Positions 48,901 through 60,900 of a stretch of 64,000 nt of DNA are shown piece after piece. The stretch spans positions 86,685,572-86,749,571 of the forward strand of contig NC_083879.1 in the NCBI RefSeq assembly GCF_032452875.1, given 5' to 3'. The stretch is from Bos javanicus (taxonomy: Eukaryota; Chordata; Mammalia; Artiodactyla; Bovidae). Below the pieces are notes generated by a model. The model had not been told where the DNA came from. It ran no database searches and saw nothing but the letters and a program-made list of their open reading frames with translations. The position numbers were made by a program, and so were the translations under genes. Each line of letters starts with the position of its first letter. The stretch's first letter is position 1.

Positions 48901-51900
48901 CCTCCGGCAGCAGCTCCCGCCGGGCCAGCGGGCCCTGGCCCACGGGCTGCAGCGCCTGCGCGCTGTCAGGGCTGCTGCTCGAGTGTGCGTCCTCCTCCCG
49001 TGAGCTCCTTGCACCAGGAGCCGGGCCGCTTGCTCTAGCCCGTCGCTGGGCCGGTGTGGGCGGAGCTCCCGCGCCTGCCGGTGCTGGATGCACGTCAGGA
49101 GTCGAGTGCCCTGCGGCCCCGTGTTGAGCTGGGCTGTGGTTTCCTTGTCAGTAGACCGAGCGTCCGCCTGGAGATTGACAGGCTCCCAGAGTCCTAATTC
49201 TGACGTCGTAACCTCTGAAGGGCCCCCCTGATAGTAGAGACAGGGCCCACTCCCCAGACCTGCTGCCCTGCAGCGTCACCAGTAGGAAGCAGCTCATCAC
49301 GTGTGAAGCGCCGAGCAGCCGTTCCCACGTCCAGTTCCCTGGGCTCGTGGAGAATTTTCTCAGACAGTGAATAAATTCAGCACTGACTTCGCCACGCAGC
49401 TTACAGTCTCCGTTTTACTAGAAGCATTTCTTCTCCTAAAGGAAAGCTTTCCCAAAGTACGAAACAGAAGTATCTGTGAGGAGGAAAGAGGTCCACATTA
49501 ACCCCTGGGTTTGTCTGCCCCGCAGATTTGGTTTCACGTACCTGAGGCTGAAGGACAATTACATGGAGCTGCTGAACAGGGACAATGACGTCGAGAGGTG
49601 AGGACACCCCTGGATGGGAGGGGAATATAGCATTGTCTTCCCAGTGTTTTCTTACCGGAGAAAATACCAAATTCTCTGTACTTTTCCCATGACTCTTCCT
49701 CCCTCTTCTCGGTAACGACCCCAAGCACGTTGCCAGAACGCCCTGGGAGTCTGAGTTGGACGCTTAGGGGCGAGGTTGGCTGGTGGTGCAGCGTCCAACA
49801 GGCTTGGGTGAAGCCATGTGGTGTCCGTTTCACTGCAGGAGTTCGGGAACCTTCTAGTCCGTTCTGACACCCCGAGGCCATGCTCTGACCCCCACAAGAG
49901 GGAAGACGTAAGCCCTCCCCCTGGAGTGGCCCCGGGACCCTGTGTCCTCAGAGCCCGTTCCAGGCCGTGGAGCATGGGGTCCTGTAGAAACACTGAGCAG
50001 GAGATGGACGGGGGGGTTTCACTTTCCATATCAACCTTCGGGGACTGTCCAGTCTGAAAGTGCTGGCCCCGGGGACACGTGGTGTGTCTCGATTTTGACT
50101 TGGACGATGGGCTGTCCGTCTCTCCTTGGTAATAAGCATTACTGGGCTGTCATGGAGATGGCGCAGTTGGTAAGGAATATAACCTTTGGTGATGATGATC
50201 TCAAAGAACAGGATTTCCGTTCTGGAAAAGTAGACTCCCAGGGTGTGGGGGAGGTGCTGAACCCTTGACTCCAGAAGGGGCTTCTGGGTTCTCCAGCCAC
50301 GGTCAGCCGCGGCTCCTCCCCAAAGCACTTGGGGGCCTCTGGACGCTGTGGTGTGACCCCTGGGAGGGCAGGGACCCTGCTGTCCGGCTCCTGGTCTCCA
50401 GCTGGACAGGCAGGTGAGAGCACCTCTCAGGCCATCCCCACCGCTCAGTGCGGCCGGGGATTCCTGGGCAGCCTCACGCCGTGCCCGGCTGACACCCACC
50501 CGCTGCTTCAGGGGCCGTGTCACCTGCAGGGGAGGCTGGTCGTTACTCAGATGCTGTGACTCACGGAGCCACGTGAACGTCAAAACGAGTTTTCCATCTC
50601 TCTTTCAGGTTTGAGTTGCTGGAAATCTTGAGTTTCGACTCAGTAAGAAGGCGGATGAGTGTAATCGTCAAGTCTGCTACAGGTGGAAATTCCTTTCCTT
50701 TGATTTGTCAAATGGTCCCTGTGGTTGTGCTTTATTCTGATGCCTCAAGTCTGTGAGGCTCTAAGGCTTTAACCATTTGTTCTCCCTTTAAACACAGACA
50801 CATCTGCACTAGCTGTTCACCTCCAGCCCTGTTTGGGCCCCAGCATCTTAGGCTGGCTTAGTCTGGCGACCCATCCCGAGGTCAACTCCTCACCCACCCC
50901 TCAGTTTACACACAAGGCAGCCTGCGTCCTGGGTCCCCCACCCCATCCGTGCCGCAGACCCTCCCCTGGTCTGGACCGCCCACCTCAGACCCTCCCCTGG
51001 TCTGGACTCTCCCACCTCAGACCCTCCCCTGGTCTGGACTCTCCCCGCTCAGATCCCCCACTGGTCTGGACTCTCCCCCCTCAGACCCTCCCCTGGTCTG
51101 GACTCTCCCCGCTCAGACCCTCCCCTGGTCTGGACCCCCCACCTCAGACCCTCCCCTGGTCTGGACTCTCCCCCCTCAGATCCCCCCCTGGTCTGGACTC
51201 TTCCCCCCTCAGACCCTCCCCTGGTCTGGACTCTCCCACCTCAGACCCTCCCTGGTCTGGACTCTCCCCCCTCAGATCCCCCCCTGGTCTGACTCTTCCC
51301 CCTCAGACCCTCCCTGGTCTGACTCTCCCCTCAGACCCTCCCTGGTCTGACTCTCCCCGCTCAGACCCTCCCTGGTCTGGACCCCCCACCTCAGACCCTC
51401 CCCTGGTCTGGACTCTCCCCTCAGATCCCCCCCTGGTCTGGACTCTTCCCCCCTCAGACCCTCCCCTGGTCTGGACTCTCCCACCTCAGACCCTCCCCTG
51501 GTCTGGACTCTCCCCCCTCAGATCCCCCCCTGGTCTGGACTCTTCCCCCCTCAGACCCTCCCCTGGTCTGGACTCTCCCCCCTTGGACCCTCCCCTGGTC
51601 TGGACCCCCCACCTCAGACCCTCTCCCAGGACACCTCCCTGACCACCTGTCGGAGGCCTCCGTGGTCTCCTCAGCCTGATGGACTGTCAGCTCTCCCGTC
51701 CTTTCTGGGCTGCAGGCGTCCTGAACAGGGCGCCACACGTGGGCAGCAGTGTGCCCGCCCCCGCAGTGCCGGGCGTGCGGTAGACATCGTTGGACTCGGC
51801 TTCTAACTCCATTTCCCATGGCATCTTACCAAGAGATGTGGGATCCTACTTGCTTTTGTCTCTTGAAACTAGACCATACCAGGCTATGTTTCTCTCTTTG

Positions 51901-54900
51901 GAAACCTGCCCGGCGAGCAGGCAAACGGAGACACTGCCCTGAAACTATAAACAGAGCCAGCCTGAAGGCGGCCGAGGGCGCGTGGGAGGGTTCCACGTCA
52001 CCAGGGTCCTCACACTGTGTTGACCAGAAGTGCCTGCTCTGTCTCCTGAGCTGGTGGGGACGTCGAGGCGGCTGCCGAAGCCCATCTTTCAGCCGCACCC
52101 CAGGAACCAGGCTCCATGCCCTGGGGAACACGGGCAAGTTGGGGCCGGTTCTCTGACCCGCATGGCTCCCTCGCCTCCAACCGGTTGTCAGACGTGACAG
52201 CTCCACCCATGAGACTCACACCGGTGAGCACCGTGAAAGCTCAAGTACTTTATGTCGATGGTCCTGTAACACGTGGCCACGGGGCCGGCGGGACATGGGA
52301 CGCGCGCTGCCCATCGTGTTTGGAGATGAGTCCCGGTCGCCTGTGCTGCCTCTGGGCAGCGCTCGGCTTATCCAGGGTGAAGGTGTTTGGCTGCTGAGGT
52401 TCACACCATTAGGCTCCTTGTCCTGCGACTGCCCGCATACAGATGTGTAGTCTAGGAGGTGAACCGTCTCGGGGGCAGTCTGCGAGCCAGTTGTCACGCC
52501 CACCGTGGCGGGAAGTGATGCCCCCGCTGCTCACACCCCATCCTCCGCCCCGTCCGCACGCTCTCCTGGGCTGCCTGGAGCACCGTGCTTGCCCCTGGGG
52601 CTGGATGACAGCATCTGCATAAACTGCTCCACTTTGGCCATGAACAGCGTGGCCGAGCCTGGAGTAGGCGCTGGGCTGTGGAAACCAAGAGCTGTTGAAA
52701 GTCCTTTCCTCGAGGAGGTTTCCTGGGGCACCTCTCGGGGCTTCATGGGAGAGGCCGGGCTGTTGGAACCCGCGGTGGCAGCAGTTAATCCACAGAGACA
52801 CTGACTGTTTAATCAAAGAAAGTGTGAAAGTGAAAGTGTTAGTCACTCAGTTGTGTTTGACTCTTTGTGACCCCCCAGTGGACTGCAGCCCACCAAGCTC
52901 CTCTGTCCATGGAATTCTCCAGGCAAGAGTACCGGAGTGGGTTGCCATTCCTTTCTCCATTAAGGAAGTTGTTCTCTAAGCAGTGATTCCTCCCCGGCGT
53001 TGACACCAGCCGCACAGAGTGACAGCCTCCTGGGCAGGACGGAGACGAGAGCCCCTGCGGCCCGGAGCTCAGCGACCCGCCCTGGAAGCCGCTGCAGCCA
53101 CGGGCGCTGCCCGACCCCAGGTGTCCACCTAGTCAGTCACAGCCGTGTGCGGGCACTGCTCTGGAGGCGTCACTTCTCAGTCCTTTACAAGACCGGAGCA
53201 GCAGGAGCTGAAGCCGCTGCCCAGTGCTGTCTTCTCTGGCCCTTACGTGTCGCCTTGCACTCTGGACGTTCTCTGTCTGCTTGACCACAGCTTTAGGCTA
53301 AACGCATCTCACACTCCAGCGGGTACAGAGGGAAGACAGATCAGGACGGTGGGTGACCACAGCTTTAGGCTAAACGCATCTCACACTCCAGCGGGTACAG
53401 AGGGAAGACAGATCAGGACGGTGGGAAATCTCAGTCATTCACAAGCCATTACCATGAGCCCTCTGGGGTTTTTTAGGACAAAGAATTACTGTTCAAGACT
53501 GCATCACTATGCAGAGTTGGCTGCACCACAGAACTTGTTCTGTGTCATGTGACATGTGAGCATTGCATGGAAACCACAGCTGGTGCCCGCGTGGATTCCG
53601 TGCCAGGCTGCCGGGCGCACGACCAGGAGTCCTGGGTCAAGGGCCAAGAGTGTGCAGGCTTCTCCTCGGCGCTCAAGATTTCTGTCTGAAGACAAATTCG
53701 GAAGAGACCCAGGTTCCAGAGACAAGCCCCTCGGTGTTCACACAAGCAGAGCTGTGTGCTTTGCAGGCCAAGAGATTCCTTGTAAGAGAGGAGCCCGGTG
53801 CCAGCAACCTGTGGGTCGGCGTGGATGCCGTGTGCCCTTCATCCCAACCTGACTAAGGGAGAGCCTTCCTTCTCGAGGGGGGAGGAGCCTGCCCCCCAGC
53901 ACTGACATGTGAAGTGACTGGGGCAGCAGGTGGGGGGTGGGGTAGTACCATAGATGCTTCTTGTAACTCTTGTGCACGCAGAGGATGGTCCGATGGTCAC
54001 GTCCGGTGCCCCAGCAGCTCACTGCCCATTTGGGGTTGGCCACACCCTTGCGTCTTTACGCCCAACCCCCAGCCCGGTCCTGCGGTGGTTCATCCCTCAC
54101 TCGCATCCTTGCCAGGGAGCTGGTGGAAGTGACGGGAGGAAGGCTGCCCAGAGCCAGTGTCCTTGTTCCCGACTTCCCTGAGACGCTGGGGTTGTTGGAA
54201 TAAGAGGAGGCTTTGTGGGGGCGGGAGTCCGGGGCTTTGACTTTCTCCCGAGTTCACAGGTCAACTGGTCCGTCCACATTTCTGCAACAGCCTCGGCACT
54301 ACTGCCCCTGGTTTTGTTTTTAATGAAAGCATCGTTTGAAAGGTATCTTACCCATAGCGTGAGTCGATGAAAGTCTTCTCACCTCGTTTTCTAGGAGAAA
54401 TTTACCTGTTTTGCAAAGGAGCAGATTCTTCCATATTTCCCCGAGTGACAGAAGGCAAAGTGGACCAGATCCAATCCAGAGTGGAGCGCAACGCAGTGGT
54501 GAGACGCAGGGGAGTTGGGGGGGTTCTTGTGCCTCTTCTCCCGTGGCGGGGGGTGGGGGTGGGTGGGCGGCAAGAGGGAGCCACGTGCCCTCCAGCGGGG
54601 CACCGCCCCCCGCAGCCTTCTGTTGGCGTTTGGTGGCTGGAGGGGCGTGCGTTGCGTCCAGAATGACAAGCACAGTGTGATGCTGTTGGAGAGGGAGCTC
54701 CGTCCCGAGGATTTCTAGGGACTGGCACTTTCTGTTGCGACTTGACCTGTTCGTTTTCTCCCACATTTCACCTGAAGCGAGTACTCAGTCTGTTCTTAGG
54801 CCCTCAGAGGTTTGTCTCAGGACCACTGGTTGAACAAGTGTTCTCTCCCTGTGGGACGGCCTTGGCATCCCTGTAAAAAGTCATGCGGCCACACATGCAG

Positions 54901-57900
54901 GCGTTCCCTTTTGGGCTCCCAGGTCTGTCGTGTTGGCCTCTGTCTGTCTTTACGCTGAGACCACACTGTTTTGGTCACTTATCTCTTTCCCGTGACTTTG
55001 GAAATCAGGACACGTGAGTGCATCTTTCAGCCTTGTTCTTCTTTTACAAGATTGTTGGTTATTCTGAGTCCCTTGAGATTCCACGTGAATTTTAGGGTGG
55101 GTTTTCCCATTCCCTCAGAATGCCATTGGGATTCTGATCAGGGTTGCACAGAATCTGTAGTTCATGCTGGATAGTATTGTCATCATGAGAATATCGTCTT
55201 GGAATTCATAAACACAGGACACCTTCCGCCTGCTTAGGTCTCCCATGACGTCTTTCAGCAACGTATTGTAGTTTTCGGTCTACGAATCCTTCACCCACCT
55301 CCATGGTTTAGCTCATTCTTAGGTATTTTTTTCTTTTTGATGCTATTGTAAATGGATTGTTTTCTCAGTTTCCTTTCTAGATTGTTTTCTTTTGGATAGT
55401 TGGTGTATAGAAGATGCAGCTGTTTTTGTTGCTGACTTTGTATCCTGCACCTTTACCGAACTCGTCTATCACTAGTTCCAGCGTTTTTGTGTGTGAAATC
55501 CTTTGAGTTTTCTACGTATAAAATCCTATCACCATTTCCTCCTTTCCAACTTGGATGCCTTTTTTCCTTGCCTGTTTGCTCTGGTTGAGGCTGCCAGTGC
55601 CTCGTTGAGTAGGAATGGGGAGCCAGTCATCCTTACCTTGTCCCTGACCTCAGGGGGAATAACTGTCACCTCTCCTGACTGAGTGTGACGCTGGCTGAGC
55701 TTCCGTGTGTGACTTTAATCAGGTTGAGGAAGTTCCTTCCTGCCTAGTTTACTGAGTGGTTTAATCAGGAGAAGGGGACAACAGAGGACGAGATGGTTGG
55801 CTGACATTACCAGTCATCAGTGGACATGAGTTTGAGCAAACTCTGGAGATAGTGAAGGACAGGGAAGCCTGGTGTGCTGCAGTCCATGGGGTCACAGAGA
55901 GCTGGACATGACTGAGCGACTGAAAAATAACAAAAATCATGCAAAGGGGTTGGGGTTTGTCAGATGCTGGAGTTTGTTTTTGTTTTTTTGCATCTGTTGA
56001 GTTCATCATACGAGACTTTCCTCCTTTACTCTATTTGTGTCTATATGACATTGATTCTCATGTGTTGAGTCAGCCTTGCATTCCTGGGATAAACCCCGCT
56101 TGGCCGTGTAGATCATCATTTGGATACACTGTTGGATTCAGTTTACCGAGATTCTGTTGAAGGCCTTTGCACCTTTGTTTATAGGAGATGGTGACTATCT
56201 TTCCTTGTAATGTGGTTGTCTGGCTTGTGGATCAGTGTTGTTTTACATACAGTGTCAGGTTTTTAGTAGTATCAGTACTTAGCAGGAGGAGGAAAGAGCA
56301 TTCCTGCTCCGTGTTTCCATGTGGGGAAGCCCCATGTCTGCTTTGACAAACAAGGTTCCGTTTATTCCTAACGCTTCTGCTGACCGTCCACTCCATCCGC
56401 ATTCTGGGACAGCTCTGGATTACTTCCTCTTACCTTTATTACTGAAGTCTTACCTTCGATGGCCTGGTTTGTGTTGTGTATTCCCATGCTCACTAGTCTG
56501 ACTGAACACTTCACAGTCACTCGGTCGGTCGTGCCTGCGTGTGTTCAATGCGCACACGAGTGGCTCAGCCGCAGACGACCGGCACTGTGGGTGGGGGTCT
56601 CTGGTTCTCCGCTTTGTCACCTCAGCTGGAGAGCGGATGTTGGGAAAGCTTCCGGGAGTGACCCTCGGGCTCACGGTCAGCGCTGCTGTGTGAGCTTCCG
56701 GGAGTGACCCTCAGGCCCACAGTCAGCGCTGCTGTGTGAGCTCCAGGAGTGACCCTCGGGCCCGCGGTCAACACTGCTGTGTGAGCTTCCGGGAGTGACC
56801 CTCGGGCTCGCGGTCAGCGCTGCTGTGTGAGCTCCAGGAGTGACCCTCGGGCCCACAGTCAGCACTGCTGTGTGTCTGGCAGGAGGGGCTCCGGACCCTG
56901 TGTGTGGCCTATAAGACACTCATCCCGGAAGAGTACGAAGGCATCCGCGAGCTGCTGCAGGACGCCAAGGTGGCGCTTCAGGACCGAGACAAGAAATTAG
57001 CAGAAGCCTACGAGCAAATAGAGACAGATCTGGTCCTGCTCGGCGCCACAGCTGTGGAGGATCGGTAAAGACGCACCATGCTTGTTCTCAGAAACTGGGA
57101 TAGTGTGAAGGGGGAGCGGGGGCCGCCCAGGGTCGGGGGTGGGGGCATCGTCTGCCTGGGCAGGCTCTCCAGTTGCCCTGGGTGACAGCGCGCTGGGCTT
57201 ACGGGTCAGGCCTGGGTGATCCCTGACTCTCCACCAGTAAGAGGCCTGTGAGTCGCATTTTGCCAGGAGAGACCAGGAGCGCCAGCACTTCACTCCTGGT
57301 TACGGACAGTCAGGGTACAGGGCTGCTTTTCTGTTCTTCTTTAGAATGGAATCAGTAACTGATTCTCTTCCTAAATGAGTCCCTAGCTCTTCCCAAATAC
57401 AAGTGTAAACATTTTAGACCTTAACAGTTTTGTCATGACTCACTGAAGAAATTCAAAATAATGAAGTAGAAGATTGCAAAAACTCACCATAATAGCTGCT
57501 CAGATTACCAGCTACAGATTTTCAAGATTCTGCACAGGAAGGACTGACCTGTCCCAACTCTGCACAAGGGACAGGAAAGAGCCCTCTGTCCACTGTGTTG
57601 TCTGAAGAACACAGTGAAAGGAACAGATTATAGTTTATTTTGAAGAAAAGAGAAAAAAAATACCACAACTTAAAAGCATGGGACAGGAACTTGAGATTAC
57701 TGAGCTTCTGTTTCCCAGCGCGTTTGAAAATGTTTGTTTATTTAATGCTCACTTATCTTTGTTGCGCTGGGGCCTGGTGGCTGCACGCGAGGGCCTTCTC
57801 TGGTTGCAGCGAGTGGCGGCTGCTCTGGTCGCCGTGCGTGGTTTTACTCCAGTGGCTTCTCTCGTTGCCGAGCACAGACTCTGGTGCAGGGCCTTCAGCG

Positions 57901-60900
57901 GTCGCGGCTCCCGGGCTCTAGAGCACGGCCTTAGCCATGGCGCACGGCTTTAGTTGCTCCACGGCATGTGGAATCTTTCCAGACTAGGGATTGAACTGGT
58001 GTCCCCTGCGTTGCAAGGGGAGTCTTAACCACTGGACCACCAGGGAAGCCCCTCAGTTTAAAGGTCTTGGAGGTCTACATTGGTCCAGGATTTAGATCCT
58101 GGTCTCAAAACCTCTGTTTTTCCTGGGGGTCGGCATTCCCCAGGTCCTCGGTCTCAGCAGACAGTTGGCCGACAGCCTGGTTTTGTTCTTATTTTAAGTC
58201 CTGACGCCTCTGCTCCTGGAAGCACGTCTTGGCACAGAGCAGCTGCGGTCACGGACAGCTTGGTGACTGGTCGTGTATGAGGATGAGGAGGGTGTTCAGA
58301 AGGGGCCTGCTTGTCTGGGGAGGGAGGACTGGTCTTTGGAGGAAGTAGGGGGGAGGGGGAGGCTCTCATGGGCAGAGGGGGAGGCTCTCATGGGCCGAGG
58401 GACCCTCGCCAGCCGAGGGCCTCGCAGGTGCTGTGGTAGCTGTTGGCCTCGGTGGGGAGCTGGGACCTCAGGATGTTGAGAGTGGACCCCCGGGACGCGT
58501 GAGCGGGTGGCTTTGAAGTGGTTCTGTTTAACCTTTGCAGATCCCTTTGAACCTCATTTACTTTTTCCTAAAACAATGATGAAATCACAGATTTTTTTGT
58601 GTGTCTAGAATAGTAGGAAGTTTCCGCCAGGTTCTACCCAGATCATCGCAGTTAGAATCCTTTCCTTTCCTTCCTCTCCGCGCTGGACAGACAGGACACA
58701 CCCCTGATACACGCGTGTCAGCAGCCAGGCCTCTAAGACCTAGAAGACAGGGCAGCCCTCCCCTCCCCACCCCCCAGCCCCCGCCATGAGGCAGGCATGG
58801 CTGTGATGCCAGACTGCCATGGGTGGCAGGACAGCCTCACCAAGGTCAAGAGGGCTGTTTATCCTCATACACGTCCTGTGAACTCTGCAAGCTTTGCGTT
58901 CTCCACGTGTAGAACAGGGTCATCACACGGTCCTCCTCCCGTGAGGTTTTGGCAAAGGCAAGACGTGTCAGGCAAGTGCTTCCTGCAGCATCTGACGCTG
59001 AGGGAGCCTGTGACGCCAGTCAGCCAGTCCCAGGCCACGGCTGGCATCCTCCTGTTTCACGTTCTTTAGGCGAACCTGGGCTCCAATTGGATAGGAGGCA
59101 AAATTAGGACATTTTATGCGCAAAGAAAAGGGGGGTGCATGTCACCTCTTTGCCAGGCCCCGTTTTCCCTGGTCCTGACTTCCCGGTTGGTGTTGGTGAG
59201 GGGTCTCCTTATAATTGCCCCAAATCTTCTCTGAGCAGCAAGTCCTGCTAGACAGAAAGCCATGTGCTCAGCAAATGCCATTTAGCTCCTGAATACCCGT
59301 CCCCGTGGATTATCTGACGTCCCCGTGGTATCGGGAAGCGTTTTGTTGTAAAAAGCTAAGTGAAAAGTGAAAGTCAAAGTGTTGGTCGCTCAGTCATGTC
59401 CAATTCTTTGCAACCCCATGGGCTGTAGCCTGCCGGGCTCCTCTGTCCATGGGATTCTCCAGACAAAAATACCCGAGTGGGCAGCCATTTCCTTCTCCAG
59501 GGGATCTTCCTGACCCAGGGGTTGAACCTGGGGTGTTGCAGTTGGATTCTTTACCATCTGAGCCACCTGGGAATAGCTCCAGGTCCTTTACAGTAAATCA
59601 CAGGTCAGCACCAGGGTGCTTTTTAACTTGGGGGTGAAAATCAAGACAGGGTAGCAGACCCCAAGTCCTTGGACTTCTCTAGCTTGGTTTGCTTGGTTTG
59701 CTGATGAGGGTGTGTTGTGCCCCCCGCCCAGGCTGCAGGAGAAGGCGGCCGACACCATCGAGGCGCTGCAGAAGGCGGGCATCAAGGTGTGGGTGCTCAC
59801 GGGCGACAAGATGGAGACAGCGGCCGCCACCTGCTACGCCTGCAAGCTCTTCCGCAGGAACACGCAGCTGCTCGAGGTCACCACCAAGCGGCTGGAGGAG
59901 CAGAGCCTGCACGACGCGCTCTTCGAGCTGAGCAAGACGGTGCTGCGCTCCAGCGCCAGCCTCACCCGGGACAACTTCTCAGGGTAGGCGGGCGTCCAGG
60001 GCGTTTGCAGAGGCGGGGTGGCCTCCATGGGCAGGGCAGTGGCCTGCCCTCCCTTGTGCAGACACAGTTCTGTCCTCTGGGCCCTGACAGTGTCCTGCAG
60101 TCGAGATCCTGACCAGAGCCTTGTCTTTTTAGCAACTGTGATGTGTCTTTTGCGTAGAGGGTGTGTGTGCGCGTGCGCCCATGCTCACTGGCAGACTGCT
60201 GATAGAGGATACAGAGAGGCTTGATTCATTGATTTACACACTCTCGGGTGTGAGGCGATGCCCACCTATTTCTGTGACACCTGGGGGCCGTGCTGTGGAT
60301 TCCTCGGGGCCTCTGCCAGAGTGGGTGTGGGGGGGACAATGACACATGGTCGTTTGTCAAGTGAGAAAAAATAGTCAATACACAAGAGTTGTTTTTTCCA
60401 AGAATGTTCAGCAATTTATTCACATTTTATCAACATTGTCCTTGCTGGTCTTAGATGCACGATCTGAGATTAGACTTCATTTGAACTTAAATTTTCATTA
60501 ACTTAGGAAAAGCAAATGGGGCTCTCTAATCATATACGAATTTAAAATTATTCATTCATAAATAGTACAAAGCTATTTCCCTTTACCTGGTCTGCAGATT
60601 TCCTTTTGGGGCTTAGAGATGTTTCTTGTAATTTTGAAACCCAGCAAAGAGAAGTATCATGACCATGTTCTTCCCAAGACAGGCAGAGTAGCAAGGAGTT
60701 ACCAGCTGTGGCCGTCAGGACTGTGGGGCTGAGCTGTCTGGGGGTCGGGAGAAAAGGCCGACCCCTCTGGATGGCGGGATGGATGCTCTCCTGCTGTTGC
60801 ACTCGACCTGCCCAGGAATCCACAGTTGTAACTGTTGTTTGCTTTGCCTAGTGAAATGAGAACATTAAGTTCACACATAATGTTAAAATGTAGTCAAAGG

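Larger units (their letters stand above)
47547..49525. other. Intron 14
   Basis: 2.0 kb, with a MIR remnant, a retroelement 3' end and the 37-bp array. Bases 48640-49525 show nothing recognised. Confidence 0.85.
50683..54394. other. Intron 16
   Basis: 3.7 kb, the longest intron between window exons. It holds the pyrimidine-rich array, a Bov-A fragment and a 72-bp duplication. The rest is unannotated GC-rich DNA. Confidence 0.85.
54499..56882. other. Intron 17
   Basis: 2.4 kb, mostly antisense L1 with a BovB insertion, then the 45/46-bp array up to the exon 18 acceptor. Confidence 0.85.
57065..59731. other. Intron 18
   Basis: 2.7 kb with a CHR SINE, a MIR and a Bov-tA. Bases 57340-57740 are AT-rich and unannotated. 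Confidence 0.85.

Noticed and set aside
50833..51642. Plus-strand 269-codon Pro/Leu/Trp-rich frame
   Set aside because: It is the pyrimidine-rich minisatellite in intron 16; unit-length changes move the text between frames, and there is no sign of a real gene.
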